This document shows, in pieces, positions 25,750-35,918 of a stretch of 64,000 nucleotides of DNA. Made by a program: the position numbers and the translations under genes. The stretch is from Microbulbifer sp. TB1203 (GTDB taxonomy: Bacteria > Pseudomonadota > Gammaproteobacteria > Pseudomonadales > Cellvibrionaceae). Position 1 is the first letter of the stretch. Every line of letters starts with the position of its first letter. The stretch spans positions 4,116,001-4,180,000 of the forward strand of contig NZ_CP116899.1 of NCBI RefSeq assembly GCF_030997045.1. Direction: 5' to 3'. The notes beneath the pieces are model-generated. The model had not been told where the DNA came from and made no database searches. It saw nothing but the letters and a program-made list of their open reading frames with translations.

Positions 25750-27297
25750 TCAACTGCTGGGCAGCAGTTCCGCGTCGACGAAATCGCGGTAGATAGCACT
25801 GGCCAGCAGCGCCTTGCCCTCGGCGATATCCGGGGCGAAATAGCGGTCCCTGTCATAGAAGGAGACCCGCTCGCGCAGCTTGGTTTTGGCGGCCTCCAGC
25901 TTGGCCGAGGTTTTCAGCGGGGCGCGGAAATCCAGGCCCTGGCAGGCGGCCAGCAGTTCCACCGCGAGAATGCCGCAAGTGTTGTCGGCCATCTCCCGCA
26001 GGCGACGGCCGGCGAAAGTGGCCATGGACACGTGGTCCTCCTGGTTGGCGGAGGTGGGTAGGGAATCCACGCTGGCCGGGTGGGCCAGGGATTTGTTTTC
26101 GCTGGCCAGCGCCGCTGCGGTGACCTGGGCGATCATAAAGCCGGAGTTGACCCCGCCGTTGTCCACCAGGAAGGGCGGCAGGCCCGACAGGTTGGTGTCG
26201 ATCAGCAGCGCCGTGCGCCGTTCGGACAGGGCACCGATTTCCGCCAGTGCCAGGGCCAGGTTGTCGGCCACCATGGCCACCGGTTCGGCGTGGAAGTTGC
26301 CACCGGAAATAATGTCGGAATTTTCCGGGTTTTCCTCGTCGGTAAATACCAAAGGGTTGTCGGACACACCGTTGGCCTCGGCCAGCAGGACTTCCGCGGC
26401 AAAGCGGATCTGCTGCAGGCAGGCGCCCATCACTTGGGGCTGGCAGCGCAGGGAATAGGGGTCCTGCACCTTCTCGCAGCCTCGATGTGACTCGCTGATT
26501 TCGCTGCTACCGCCGAGCAGCTCGCGGTAGGCGGCCGCCACCTGTCGCTGGGCCCGCTGTCCGCGCGCCGCGTGGATGCGGTCGTCGAAGGGGCGGCGCG
26601 AACCTTTCGCCGCCTCCAGCGCCAGGGAACCAGCTACCAGGCCCCCTGCGAACAGGTCCTCGGCGGCGAAGAGGCCGAGCAGCGCGAAGGCGGCGGAGGC
26701 CTGAGTGCCGTTGAGCAGTGCCAAGCCCTCCTTGGGTGCCAGGGTCAGCGGCTCCAGGCCGGCCGCTTCCAGTCCTTCTTTGGCCGGTTTGCGCTCGCCG
26801 TCGACAAACACCTCGCCCTCGCCCAGCAGCACCACGCTCATATGCGCCAGCGGCGCCAGGTCGCCGGAGGCGCCCACGGAACCCTTTTCCGGAATCGCCG
26901 GGAAGACGCCGGCGTTGACCAGCTTGATCAGTGCCTCGATCAGCTCTGCGCGCACCCCGGAAAATCCGCGCGCGAGGGAGTTGATCTTCAGTACCATCAG
27001 CAGGCGCACTGTGGCCTCGTCCATGAAATTGCCGGTGCCGGCGGCGTGGGACAGAACGATGGCTCGCTGCAGGGTTTCCAGGTCTTTCTGCTCGATACGG
27101 GTGTTGGCCAGCAGACCGAATCCGGTGTTGATGCCGTAGACGGTGCGGCCTTCACTGAGCACCTGGGCCACGGTTTTTTCCGAGGCCGCGATGGCCGGGT
27201 AGGCGGCTTTGTTCAGCGACAGTTGTACCGGTTCGCGGGCGACGCGGCGCAGTTGTGCGAGGGTCAGTTGGCCGGGGTTGATTTCCAGTTGGTACAT
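25750..27297 (-). CDS. hutH: Histidine ammonia-lyase
   Basis: Cytosolic first enzyme of histidine degradation: histidine to urocanate and ammonia. 515 residues from ATG 27297, which has GGTGAGAG just upstream. The MIO prosthetic group forms from ASG at 143-145 within GSVGASGDLAPLAH. Other family blocks (VYGINTGFG, VQDPYSLRCQPQVMG, TSANQEDHVSM) are intact. It lies downstream of hutU with a hairpin-rich gap between. Confidence 0.97.
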   Translation of the reverse strand: MYQLEINPGQLTLAQLRRVAREPVQLSLNKAAYPAIAASEKTVAQVLSEGRTVYGINTGFGLLANTRIEQKDLETLQRAIVLSHAAGTGNFMDEATVRLLMVLKINSLARGFSGVRAELIEALIKLVNAGVFPAIPEKGSVGASGDLAPLAHMSVVLLGEGEVFVDGERKPAKEGLEAAGLEPLTLAPKEGLALLNGTQASAAFALLGLFAAEDLFAGGLVAGSLALEAAKGSRRPFDDRIHAARGQRAQRQVAAAYRELLGGSSEISESHRGCEKVQDPYSLRCQPQVMGACLQQIRFAAEVLLAEANGVSDNPLVFTDEENPENSDIISGGNFHAEPVAMVADNLALALAEIGALSERRTALLIDTNLSGLPPFLVDNGGVNSGFMIAQVTAAALASENKSLAHPASVDSLPTSANQEDHVSMATFAGRRLREMADNTCGILAVELLAACQGLDFRAPLKTSAKLEAAKTKLRERVSFYDRDRYFAPDIAEGKALLASAIYRDFVDAELLPSS

Positions 27298-27329
27298 AAA
27301 TTCTCTCACCAAAAATGCCGGGAGCGCCG

Positions 27330-27431
27330 AGCCCCAGCTCGGCTTTGAGCCGGCGCAGCCGGCTCATCCGGTTGTGTGTTGCATTCTGTTGTTTGTGGCG
27401 GGCCCTGCGGCCCGCGAGCCGAGCTGGGGCT
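27330..27431. repeat. Large inverted repeat with nested hairpins between hutU and hutH
   Basis: AGCCCCAGCTCGGCT (27330-27344) is the exact complement of AGCCGAGCTGGGGCT (27417-27431). Inside lie GAGCCGG-CGCAG-CCGGCTC (27347-27365) and a stem of GCGGGCC with GGCCCGC. It could form one long cruciform or several hairpins in the hutUH message and may slow transcription or protect the 3-prime end of hutU mRNA. No gene is present. Confidence 0.75.
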
Positions 27432-27517
27432 GGGTGTTAACTCGCGCCATCCATGGCACTCGGCCCTCGGCCAGCTAAAGCTGTTCAAATCGGCAGCCCT
27501 GCCGATTTGTACCGGGC

Positions 27518-29194
<1,677 letters not shown>

Positions 29195-29248
29195 TTTTAA
29201 CCTCGCAAAAAAATTTTTCCCAAAGCGTCAGATAATTGGCTCTTTCTT

Positions 29249-29281
29249 GTAGGAGCGGATGGCCGCCCCGCCGCTCCTACA
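29249..29281. repeat. REP-type hairpin between hutC and hutU
   Basis: TGTAGGAGCGG and CCGCTCCTACA form a perfect 11-bp inverted repeat around 11 bases. It carries the same GTAGGAGCGG head as the REPs at 8.0, 42.6 and 55.2 kb, but with two heads facing each other, a compact imperfect version. It is transcribed within the hutC-hutU gap. Confidence 0.8.
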
Positions 29282-29290
29282 GGTGTATCT

Positions 29291-30040
29291 TCAAAATCGG
29301 AGCTGTGCGCCAAGCCGGTAGCGACTTCCCGGATGCACCAACCGCGCAAAGCTCACGGTGCCAGCGCTGCTCTTGGTGCGCCGCCAGACCTGCAGGCAGG
29401 CACTGCCGGCTTCCAGCTCCAGCGCCTCGCCCACCGCCGCCTCCGCGACGATCGCTTCCACTGTGGTGTCCACTTCGGTCAGAGGGGCCACCCGGGAAAG
29501 ATAGGCGTTGGGGGTGGTGCTGGAGAAATCCTGCTGCAGGTAGTCCGGTGCCAGTTGCGGGTTGGTGAATCGCTCTTCCCATTGGATCGGCAGGCCGTTG
29601 TCGCAGTGCACGATGACTGAATGGAACACCGGCGCGCCCTGCGGCAGGTCCAGGGCGTGGGCCACGTTGGCCTCCGCCGCCGTTTCCCGCAGCAGCAGGA
29701 TGCGGCTGCTATAGCTGTGGCCGCGGGCGCTGACCTCGTCGGCGATATTGCGCACTTCCAGCAGGGAGCCCGCGGGTACCGGCTCGGCCACGAAGGTGCC
29801 CAGGCCCTGGGAGCGCATCAGCACGCCCTCGTCGGTCAGTTCGCTCAGGGCGCGGCGCGCGGTCATACGGCTGACCCCGAATTCCAGGGCCAACTGGTTC
29901 TCCGAGGGCACCTGGGAGTGCACCGCCCAGCGGCCGGACTCAATCTGCTCGCGGATATGGCGCTTGATGGCGGCGTAGCGGGGCTCTCCTTGCGCCGAGG
30001 GCCTTTTACCCCCCGCTGAGGGCTCTCTTGCAGTATTCAT
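29291..30040 (-). CDS. hutC: Histidine utilisation repressor, GntR family
   Basis: Represses the hut genes until urocanate binds. 249 residues from ATG 30040; the frame is open further upstream but across the operator. An N-terminal GntR winged helix (residues about 22-90; SQVPSENQLALEFGVSRMTARRAL) is followed by a UTRA effector domain (about 110-245) containing APVFHSVIVHCDNGLPIQWEER. It is first in the leftward hutC-U-H unit and divergent from hutI, so it likely controls both directions and itself. Confidence 0.94.
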   Translation of the reverse strand: MNTAREPSAGGKRPSAQGEPRYAAIKRHIREQIESGRWAVHSQVPSENQLALEFGVSRMTARRALSELTDEGVLMRSQGLGTFVAEPVPAGSLLEVRNIADEVSARGHSYSSRILLLRETAAEANVAHALDLPQGAPVFHSVIVHCDNGLPIQWEERFTNPQLAPDYLQQDFSSTTPNAYLSRVAPLTEVDTTVEAIVAEAAVGEALELEAGSACLQVWRRTKSSAGTVSFARLVHPGSRYRLGAQLRF

Positions 30041-30065
30041 GGACTTCGGTAAAGTGCTCCACATG

Positions 30066-30089
30066 CTTGTATATGGTTGTATATACAAG
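30066..30089. promoter_or_regulatory. hutC: HutC-type operator in the divergent hut promoter
   Basis: TTGTATATACAA (30077-30088) is a perfect palindrome, with a half-copy CTTGTATAT at 30066-30074. It matches the TGTATATACA form known for HutC/GntR sites. It lies 26 bases upstream of hutC and 143 bases upstream of hutI. Confidence 0.8.
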
Positions 30090-30231
30090 ATTGTGGTTAC
30101 TATGATGGCCACACCGGCCGGTGTCAAGCCTCCCCTCTGGGAGCCAGCGCGGGATACCATTGGGGAGCCTGCTCGTGAGGATACCGAGCGTCTATGGTTA
30201 ACAAGAGGAAAACCGCGCCTGCGGGAAAGCT

Positions 30232-31476
30232 ATGACAGAACGCTGCGAGCTGCTGATTACCAATGTCCACGCCGCCACCATGGACCCCTCCCTGCCCGGC
30301 GCCTACGGCGCGGTGGAGGACGCCGCGGTGGCGGTTACCGGCGGCCGCATCGTGTGGCTGGGTCCGCGCACCGAACTGCCGGACACCACTCCCGACGAGG
30401 TGGTGGACGGCGAGGGTCAGTGGCTGACCCCGGGCCTGGTGGACTGCCACACTCACCTGGTCTACGGCGGCCACCGCGCCTCCGAGTTCGCCCGCCGCCT
30501 GGGAGGCGAGAGCTACGAAGAGGTGGCCCGCGCAGGTGGCGGCATCCTGTCCACGGTACGAGCCACCCGCGCGGCCAGCGCCGAACAGCTGTACCGCGCC
30601 GCCGAACCCCGACTGCGCGCGCTGATGGCCGAGGGCGTAACCACCGTGGAGATCAAATCCGGCTACGGCCTGGACCTGGATACCGAACTGAAACAGCTGC
30701 GCACAGCGCGCCGCCTGGCCCAGCACCACCCGGTGAGTATCACCACCACCTGCCTGGCCGCCCACGCGCTACCGCCGGAATACGACGGTCGCGCCGACGA
30801 ATATATCGATCTGGTGTGCGAGGAAATCCTGCCGGCGGTGTCCAAGGAGCAACTGGCGGATGCGGTGGATATGTTCTGCGAATCCATCGCCTTTTCCGTC
30901 GACCAGTGCCGGCGGCTGATCGACTGCGCGCAGAAGCTGGATCTGCCGATCAAAGTACACGCGGAGCAACTCTCCCGTAGCGGTGCCACCGCCATGGCCG
31001 CGGCGGCCGGCGCCCTGTCCGCGGACCATATCGAGTACATCACCGAGATGGATGTGGCCGCCATGGCCGAGAGCGGCACGGTGGCGGTACTGCTGCCCGG
31101 GGCCTTCTACACCCTGCGCGAAACCCGGGTGCCGCCGGTGGACAGGCTGCGCGCCGCCGGCGTGCCCATGGCCCTGTCCACCGACCTGAATCCCGGCAGC
31201 TGCCCCATCGCCTCGCTGCGGCTGATGATGAATATGGGCTGCAACCTGTTCGGGCTCACCCCCGCCGAGGCACTGGCCGGAGTGACCCGCGCCGCAGCCC
31301 GGGCGCTGGGCCTGTGCTGTTCCCGCGGCGTGCTGCGCGCTGGGTTGCGTGCGGATATGGTGCTATGGCCCATGAATACTCCCGATCAACTTGCCTATGA
31401 AGTGGGCGCGCTGAAACCGGCACGGATTTTCCTCGCCGGCAGAACAGTAGGAGGCAGAGATGTTACAGCTGGCTGA
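30232..31476 (+). CDS. hutI: Imidazolonepropionase
   Basis: Third step of histidine degradation: opens imidazolonepropionate to N-formimidoyl-glutamate. 414 residues. The amidohydrolase metal site DCHTHLVYGGHR and later histidines (KVHAEQLS, STDLNPGSCP) are intact. It begins the rightward arm of the hut locus and overlaps hutG by 17 bases. Confidence 0.97.
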   Translation: MTERCELLITNVHAATMDPSLPGAYGAVEDAAVAVTGGRIVWLGPRTELPDTTPDEVVDGEGQWLTPGLVDCHTHLVYGGHRASEFARRLGGESYEEVARAGGGILSTVRATRAASAEQLYRAAEPRLRALMAEGVTTVEIKSGYGLDLDTELKQLRTARRLAQHHPVSITTTCLAAHALPPEYDGRADEYIDLVCEEILPAVSKEQLADAVDMFCESIAFSVDQCRRLIDCAQKLDLPIKVHAEQLSRSGATAMAAAAGALSADHIEYITEMDVAAMAESGTVAVLLPGAFYTLRETRVPPVDRLRAAGVPMALSTDLNPGSCPIASLRLMMNMGCNLFGLTPAEALAGVTRAAARALGLCCSRGVLRAGLRADMVLWPMNTPDQLAYEVGALKPARIFLAGRTVGGRDVTAG

Positions 31477-32416
31477 TATGCGCCTGTGGAGCGGGCGCAC
31501 CGATAGCGAGGACGGCAAGGCCGGCGAGCGCTGGCACCAGCGCATCACACCGCTGCAACTGGACAGTTCTCCGGGCCTGGCGATCCTGGGCTTTGCCTCC
31601 GACGAGGGAGTGCGCCGCAACAAGGGCCGCATCGGCGCCGCCAAGGGCCCGCGCATCCTGCGCCTGGCCATGGCCAACCTGCCCGCCACCTTCGACACAC
31701 CGATGTACGATGCCGGCAATGTGAAGATTGAAAGAGAGGATCTGGAATCCGCCCAGTCCATGCTCGGCGCGCGTATCAAGGAACTGCTGGATGGCGGCCA
31801 CTTTCCCCTGGTTCTGGGCGGCGGCCACGAGATCGCCTTCGGCAGCTATCAGGGCATCGCCCGCTGGATGCGCGAGCATCACCGCGAAAAGACCCTGGGC
31901 ATTATCAATTTCGACGCACACCTGGACCTGCGCGTGCCCTCCCCCCGGGGGTCGTCAGGCACGCCTTTCTACCAGATCGCCGAGCAGTGCGAGATCAACG
32001 GCCGCCCCTTCAACTACCTATGCATCGGCGCCGCCGACAGCGCCAATACCCCGGCGCTGTATAACCGCGCCCGGGAACTGGGTGCACATGTGATCCGCGA
32101 CCGGGAGATCACCAGTTGGCAGCTGGACAGAGTGCGGGAACAGATCCGGGAATTTATCGAGAGGGTGGACTTCGTCTACCTCACCATCTGTCTGGATTTT
32201 TTCCCCGCCGCCGTCATGCCCGCGGTCAGCGCCCCCGCCGGGCGCGGCGTGTCGCTGGAACTGTTCGAGCCGCTGCTGGATACGGTACTGGAATCGAAAA
32301 AGGTGTGCCTGGCGGATATGGCGGAATTCAATCCCTATTTCGATATTGAGGACCATGCAGCGCGCACTGCGGCGCGGATTGCGTTCCAGATTGCCAACGG
32401 GGTTGCCGCGGGCTGA
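31460..32416 (+). CDS. hutG: Formimidoylglutamase (arginase family)
   Basis: Final step: formimidoylglutamate to glutamate and formamide. 318 residues of the ureohydrolase fold. Two Mn motifs are standard, GGGHE and FDAHLDLR. The third, which is normally D-x-D, reads TICLDFFPAAVMPAVSAP, with Cys at the place of the first Asp; I cannot say whether this is normal in its subfamily. GGAGG precedes ATG 31460 within the end of hutI, so translation is coupled. Confidence 0.93.
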   Translation: MLQLADMRLWSGRTDSEDGKAGERWHQRITPLQLDSSPGLAILGFASDEGVRRNKGRIGAAKGPRILRLAMANLPATFDTPMYDAGNVKIEREDLESAQSMLGARIKELLDGGHFPLVLGGGHEIAFGSYQGIARWMREHHREKTLGIINFDAHLDLRVPSPRGSSGTPFYQIAEQCEINGRPFNYLCIGAADSANTPALYNRARELGAHVIRDREITSWQLDRVREQIREFIERVDFVYLTICLDFFPAAVMPAVSAPAGRGVSLELFEPLLDTVLESKKVCLADMAEFNPYFDIEDHAARTAARIAFQIANGVAAG

Positions 32417-32449
32417 ATAGCGTCCCGGTAAATTCAGGAAAAAGAGGCG

Positions 32450-33553
32450 TTAAAGATCCCGCCACACCGCCAGGCTACCCAACTGTGGCAGCTCGGCCTG
32501 CTCCTCAAATTCGCGGCTGCGCAGATAGCGCGCGAAGGCGAATTTCCATTTGCCGTAACTCCCCGCCACGCCGACCCCCAGATCGGCGACAAGGGGATTT
32601 CGCTGCACGCTGTGACTGTCTTTCCAGGTGTTGCCGTCGAGGGTGATGTCGTGGAACACCGCGCGCAGGCTCAGGGTGACAAAGCCGTGTATCTCCAGCC
32701 GGGGCATGAATGCACGGTTGCGGGTGGGGACGGTGTTTTCCGAGACCGGCAGTAGCGGCGCGCTGCCGAAATTGTCCGGCAGCCGGGGGCCGAAGCGCCA
32801 CTCCGCGCCGATATCGGCGTATGTGGACAGGTTGCCGATACTGCCGCCGCTGCGCAGGATCAGGTCCTGTTGCCAGGTGTCCGGCGGTCGCTTGAACTGG
32901 AAACGCCGCAGTTTCCGGGTGGAGAGGCGGAAGACAATTTCGTCGCCGATCTGGTTGTCCCAACCGCGGAATTTCTCCGAGCCCACAAGTTTATGCACCC
33001 CCTGTTGCAACTCTTTCCCCCGTGCAGAAGGGCCAACAATACCGATATCGAAGCTGGTGCTGCGCATATCACAGTCGTTTCTGCCGTTATATTTTACTCC
33101 CACCACCAGTACGCCAGCGTAGGGGCGATCGTCCTCGATCAACCCGCCCTGGCGCCAGTCCCCCGGGGTGAAAATGCCGTGGCCGAGGCCCAGCGCCATG
33201 TTGTATTCGGTATATCCCTTCGGCTGCAGCCAGGTGAGGCCGTTGTTCAACCCGCGATAGCTCGCCGGCAGCCGCTCGTCCTGAAAATTATCGACGGTCT
33301 GCGATAGGAAACCGAGGCCAACCCCGTTGGAATAGCCGCGGTCGTTGCCGGCGAACAGGTCGTTGTCGATGCGCAGGGTGATTGCTTGCAGGGAAGAATC
33401 CTTTGCCGTATCACCGGCCGTTTCCGCGATGGCGATATCCGGAGCGGATGAAACGATCAGTGCCGCTATAGCCAGATGACCGAGTCGTTTTCGAAAAAAC
33501 TGATGATAAATGGCAATCTCTTTGATCAATGGATTTGCGATACTGCTGGGCAT
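32450..33553 (-). CDS. lpxR: Lipid A deacylase, LpxR family
   Basis: Outer-membrane beta-barrel that removes the 3-prime acyloxyacyl group of lipid A, altering immune recognition and permeability. 367 residues with an N-terminal signal segment (about 1-43). LpxR hallmarks are NDLFAGNDRGYSNGVGLG, DDRPYAGVL and DIGIVGPSARG. The aromatic-ended C-terminal strands fit a porin-like barrel. It stands alone. Confidence 0.85.
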   Translation of the reverse strand: MPSSIANPLIKEIAIYHQFFRKRLGHLAIAALIVSSAPDIAIAETAGDTAKDSSLQAITLRIDNDLFAGNDRGYSNGVGLGFLSQTVDNFQDERLPASYRGLNNGLTWLQPKGYTEYNMALGLGHGIFTPGDWRQGGLIEDDRPYAGVLVVGVKYNGRNDCDMRSTSFDIGIVGPSARGKELQQGVHKLVGSEKFRGWDNQIGDEIVFRLSTRKLRRFQFKRPPDTWQQDLILRSGGSIGNLSTYADIGAEWRFGPRLPDNFGSAPLLPVSENTVPTRNRAFMPRLEIHGFVTLSLRAVFHDITLDGNTWKDSHSVQRNPLVADLGVGVAGSYGKWKFAFARYLRSREFEEQAELPQLGSLAVWRDL

Positions 33554-33812
33554 GGGGCTACATCAAAAAAACCGGAGTGGAGGAACTTTGGTTCCAAAAA
33601 AAATTGGGCGGCGGGACGGTGGTAAAAAAATCGGCCGCCGTTAACAAGCGTCGTTTCGCCGCATGTGTTGGTGGAAGCGTGGTTCCGCGGCGCAGGGGAA
33701 GTTTGCGCGGATGTTGGCAGGTCCGGTTAACCGGGATCTGCGAAATGATTGCCCGATTCTGTCGGCCGGCCAATCGATGAGGGTTAATAACTGTTCTAGC
33801 GGAAGTATCTTT
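33554..33812. other. Gene-free stretch after lpxR
   Basis: About 260 bases upstream of lpxR with A-rich runs and a 12-base palindrome, CCGGTTAACCGG (33723-33734). It should include the lpxR promoter. No coding signal is seen. Confidence 0.4.
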
Positions 33813-33843
33813 TGAAAAAAACGGGCCCGTGGGCCCGTTTTTT
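33813..33843. terminator. Bidirectional terminator
   Basis: A-run, ACGGGCCC, GT, GGGCCCGT and a T-run; both strands end in U-rich tails. It lies just beyond the esterase relic on the complement. Confidence 0.85.
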
Positions 33844-33855
33844 CGCGTGCGCGTT

Positions 33856-34190
33856 TTACTTGAGATGTTGCTTCAGCTCAAGGCCCGCCTGGTCCAGAGC
33901 ATCCCGCACGGCGGCTACCTGGCTCAGGGGGTTGAGAAGGCCGAAGTCGTGGATCATGCCGTTGTAGCGCACCGCAGTGACGGTGACACCGGCATCGTTC
34001 AGTTTGCGTGCATAGGCCTCGCCCTCATCGCGCAGCACGTCTTTTTCCGCGGTCTGTATCAGCACAGGCGGCAGTCCCTTGATTTGTGCGGTGCTGGCGC
34101 GCAGCGGTGAAGCGTAGATCCCGGCGCGCTCCGCGGGGTCGGAGCGAAAAACAGCAGGAAAACCAACCTAGGTAAAACTAATTTATTCAC
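33856..34190 (-). pseudogene. Secreted alpha/beta hydrolase (HSL-type esterase) with internal deletion
   Basis: The C-terminal end of a hormone-sensitive-lipase-type hydrolase is preserved: GLPPVLIQTAEKDVLRDEGE with the acid Asp, and GMIHDFGLL with the catalytic His. The nucleophile half is missing. At the other end a secretion signal survives: GTG 34190 (GGAGG 8 bases upstream) encodes VNKLVLPRLVFLLFFAPTP. About 200 codons appear to be lost between, and the two ends are out of frame. The open frame 33856-34065 alone is 69 codons. Confidence 0.75.
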
Positions 34191-34231
34191 GATTCTAGCC
34201 TCCGATATTTCGACGTTAGCCTGGATCGTGT

Positions 34232-34654
34232 TCAGGTGGAGACGTGCAGGCGCACATCCACGTTGTTGCGGGTGGCGTTGGAGTAGGGGCAGACCTCCTC
34301 ATGGGCCCGAGTCACCAGCTTCTCCGCGGTTTGCTTATCCAGGCCCGGCAGGCTGACAAACAGGTCGATATCCAGGCCAAAGCCCTTGTCCTGCGGACCG
34401 ATACCCACCTCGCCGCGCACGCTGGTGTCTTCCGGTACCTCAACTTTCTCCTGGCCGGCGACAAATTTGATCGCGCCGATAAAGCAGGCGGAGTAGCCCG
34501 CGGCAAACAGCTGTTCCGGGTTGGTGGCTTCGCCACCGGGGCCGCCTAGTTCCTTCGGGGTGGTGAGTTTTACGTCCAGGATGCCGTCGGAAGATTTGGC
34601 CTGGCCGTCGCGGCCTCCGGTGGCAGTGGCTACGGCTTTGTAGAGTACTTGCAT
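34232..34654 (-). CDS. ohr: Organic hydroperoxide resistance protein
   Basis: Thiol peroxidase of the Ohr/OsmC family that reduces organic hydroperoxides. 140 residues with both redox cysteines, YSACFIGA and EEVCPYSNATRNN. The long inverted repeat at 34714-34744 lies upstream, and ohrR lies beyond it on the same strand, the standard regulated pair. Confidence 0.96.
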   Translation of the reverse strand: MQVLYKAVATATGGRDGQAKSSDGILDVKLTTPKELGGPGGEATNPEQLFAAGYSACFIGAIKFVAGQEKVEVPEDTSVRGEVGIGPQDKGFGLDIDLFVSLPGLDKQTAEKLVTRAHEEVCPYSNATRNNVDVRLHVST

Positions 34655-34713
34655 GACAGTGTCCTCATTGAAGGGTTCTGAAGTTTAGGTCGCTGTGCTG
34701 GGCACGGAGAGAA

Positions 34714-34744
34714 AGTTATCGCAATAATAGTTATTGCGATAACT
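34714..34744. promoter_or_regulatory. ohrR: OhrR operator
   Basis: AGTTATCGCAATAA and TTATTGCGATAACT are perfect 14-base complements around TAG. Placed 60 bases upstream of ohr and 53 bases downstream of ohrR, it is the obvious site for OhrR repression of ohr. Confidence 0.85.
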
Positions 34745-34797
34745 ATTTTTGGCTATGATATAGATAGGCTTTGTCTATAAGAGGTAATGAGGGCTGG

Positions 34798-35244
34798 CTA
34801 GAGATGCTCGTTGATGGTGCGGCGCACCGCTTCCAGCTGCAGCTTGAGCTGGCGTGCGGCCTTGCGGTCGAGGCCGCTGCCGAAGAGGATCTGCGCGGGA
34901 ATCTCTTCAGCCTGCTGTTGCATTTTCCTGCCCGCCTGAGTGAGGTGCAGTTGGACCCGCCGGTCATCCTTGGGGTCGCGCCGGCGGTCGATCAGTCCTT
35001 GGGCTTCCAGGCGCTTGATGACCGGGCTCAGGGCGCCTTTGTCCTGCATCAGTCGAAAACTCAGCTCGGTGGCGGTGATGTCGTCCTCTTCCCACAACAC
35101 CATCATCATCAGATATTGCGGGTAGGTCAGTCCCAGCTTTTCCAGCAGCGGCTTGTACAGCTTGCCCATTGCCAGGGACGTGGAATAGAGGCTGAAGCAC
35201 AGCTGGTTATTGAGCTTGAGGTCGTCACTGGTGGATTTGGCCAT
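34798..35244 (-). CDS. ohrR: Organic peroxide-sensing repressor, MarR family
   Basis: 148 residues. The peroxide-sensing cysteine Cys16 in NNQLCFSLYSTS and the tyrosines that hydrogen-bond it (LYSTS, YPQYL) are present. The winged-helix DNA-binding part (about 55-105) includes LMQDKGALSPVIKRLEAQGL and RRRDPKDDRRV. Oxidation of Cys16 is known to release OhrR from DNA, so ohr is induced by peroxides. Confidence 0.94.
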   Translation of the reverse strand: MAKSTSDDLKLNNQLCFSLYSTSLAMGKLYKPLLEKLGLTYPQYLMMMVLWEEDDITATELSFRLMQDKGALSPVIKRLEAQGLIDRRRDPKDDRRVQLHLTQAGRKMQQQAEEIPAQILFGSGLDRKAARQLKLQLEAVRRTINEHL

Positions 35245-35304
35245 GGGCTTGCCCGGTTACTTGTAGGTAGCACTGTCCGCCCAGTTTAATGCAAGCGGGC
35301 CGGC

Positions 35305-35337
35305 AACTGTCCATGGGCAGCTACTGAAACTGTCCAT
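35305..35337 (+). promoter_or_regulatory. Direct repeats upstream of the sigma-start chimera
   Basis: AACTGTCCAT occurs at 35305-35314 and 35328-35337, 23 bases apart (about two helical turns), with a further ACTGTCC at about 35271. Such spacing suits a dimeric activator such as MocR-type GntR proteins, whose sites often read similarly. No such regulator is encoded next to it. Confidence 0.45.
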
Positions 35338-35396
35338 TCTTTCTGTTTTGACCACCCGGGATGCTGTAATGGCGATAACGAATAAGGAGAACCCGG

Positions 35397-35735
35397 GTGG
35401 ACGCGGGCGATCGCCTGTTTCAGCAATTACTGGCCGATCACGGCGCCGCCATCTCGCGGGTCGCCGGGGCCTTCAGCGGTATGAGCCTGGTCCAGGCACA
35501 GGTATTTACACTGTTATTTGTAGCGGTTTGGTTTCATCCCACCATTGTGGCGTTGTTTTGCAATCGCAAGCATCTGGGGAAAATTCTTCTGGCAAACGTT
35601 CCCGCCGGTTTGTCCTGGGTTGCTGTTGGCCTGGCCGGTGACGGGGGAAATGCGGAACAAAAACGGGGTGGAAACTCCGGCGAAAGCGTCTACCTGAAAA
35701 AAACCTTTACTGGCGCGGCGCCTTCCAGCTCCTGA
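35397..35735 (+). CDS. Chimeric ORF: sigma-70 ECF N-terminus joined to a superinfection-immunity-like membrane segment
   Basis: 112 residues from GTG 35397, which has AAGGAG 7 bases upstream. Residues 1-28 (VDAGDRLFQQLLADHGAAIS) match the start of ECF sigma factors and then stop matching. From Met29 the sequence changes to a two-helix membrane protein (FTLLFVAVWFHPTIVALF, KILLANVPAGLSWVAVGLA) like superinfection-immunity (Imm_superinfect) proteins. The tail is unrelated. The simplest reading is a deletion that joined two genes; the membrane part may still be made from ATG 35481. Confidence 0.6.
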   Translation: MDAGDRLFQQLLADHGAAISRVAGAFSGMSLVQAQVFTLLFVAVWFHPTIVALFCNRKHLGKILLANVPAGLSWVAVGLAGDGGNAEQKRGGNSGESVYLKKTFTGAAPSSS

Positions 35736-35918
35736 GGGGCAGCATCTCGAGCCCTCCCGGGTGCGGATAGCTTCCTGTGTGTGCGGCCCCCCTGCACATC
35801 CATCTTCGAACCACGTGGCTGGTGCAGAGGTGCGCTGGACCGGGATGCCTAGCGTGGCGCCGCGGGCGGTCAGGCTTTATCATGAGGCCCCCCGCGCGAT
35901 CTGTATAAAGGCAAGTAA

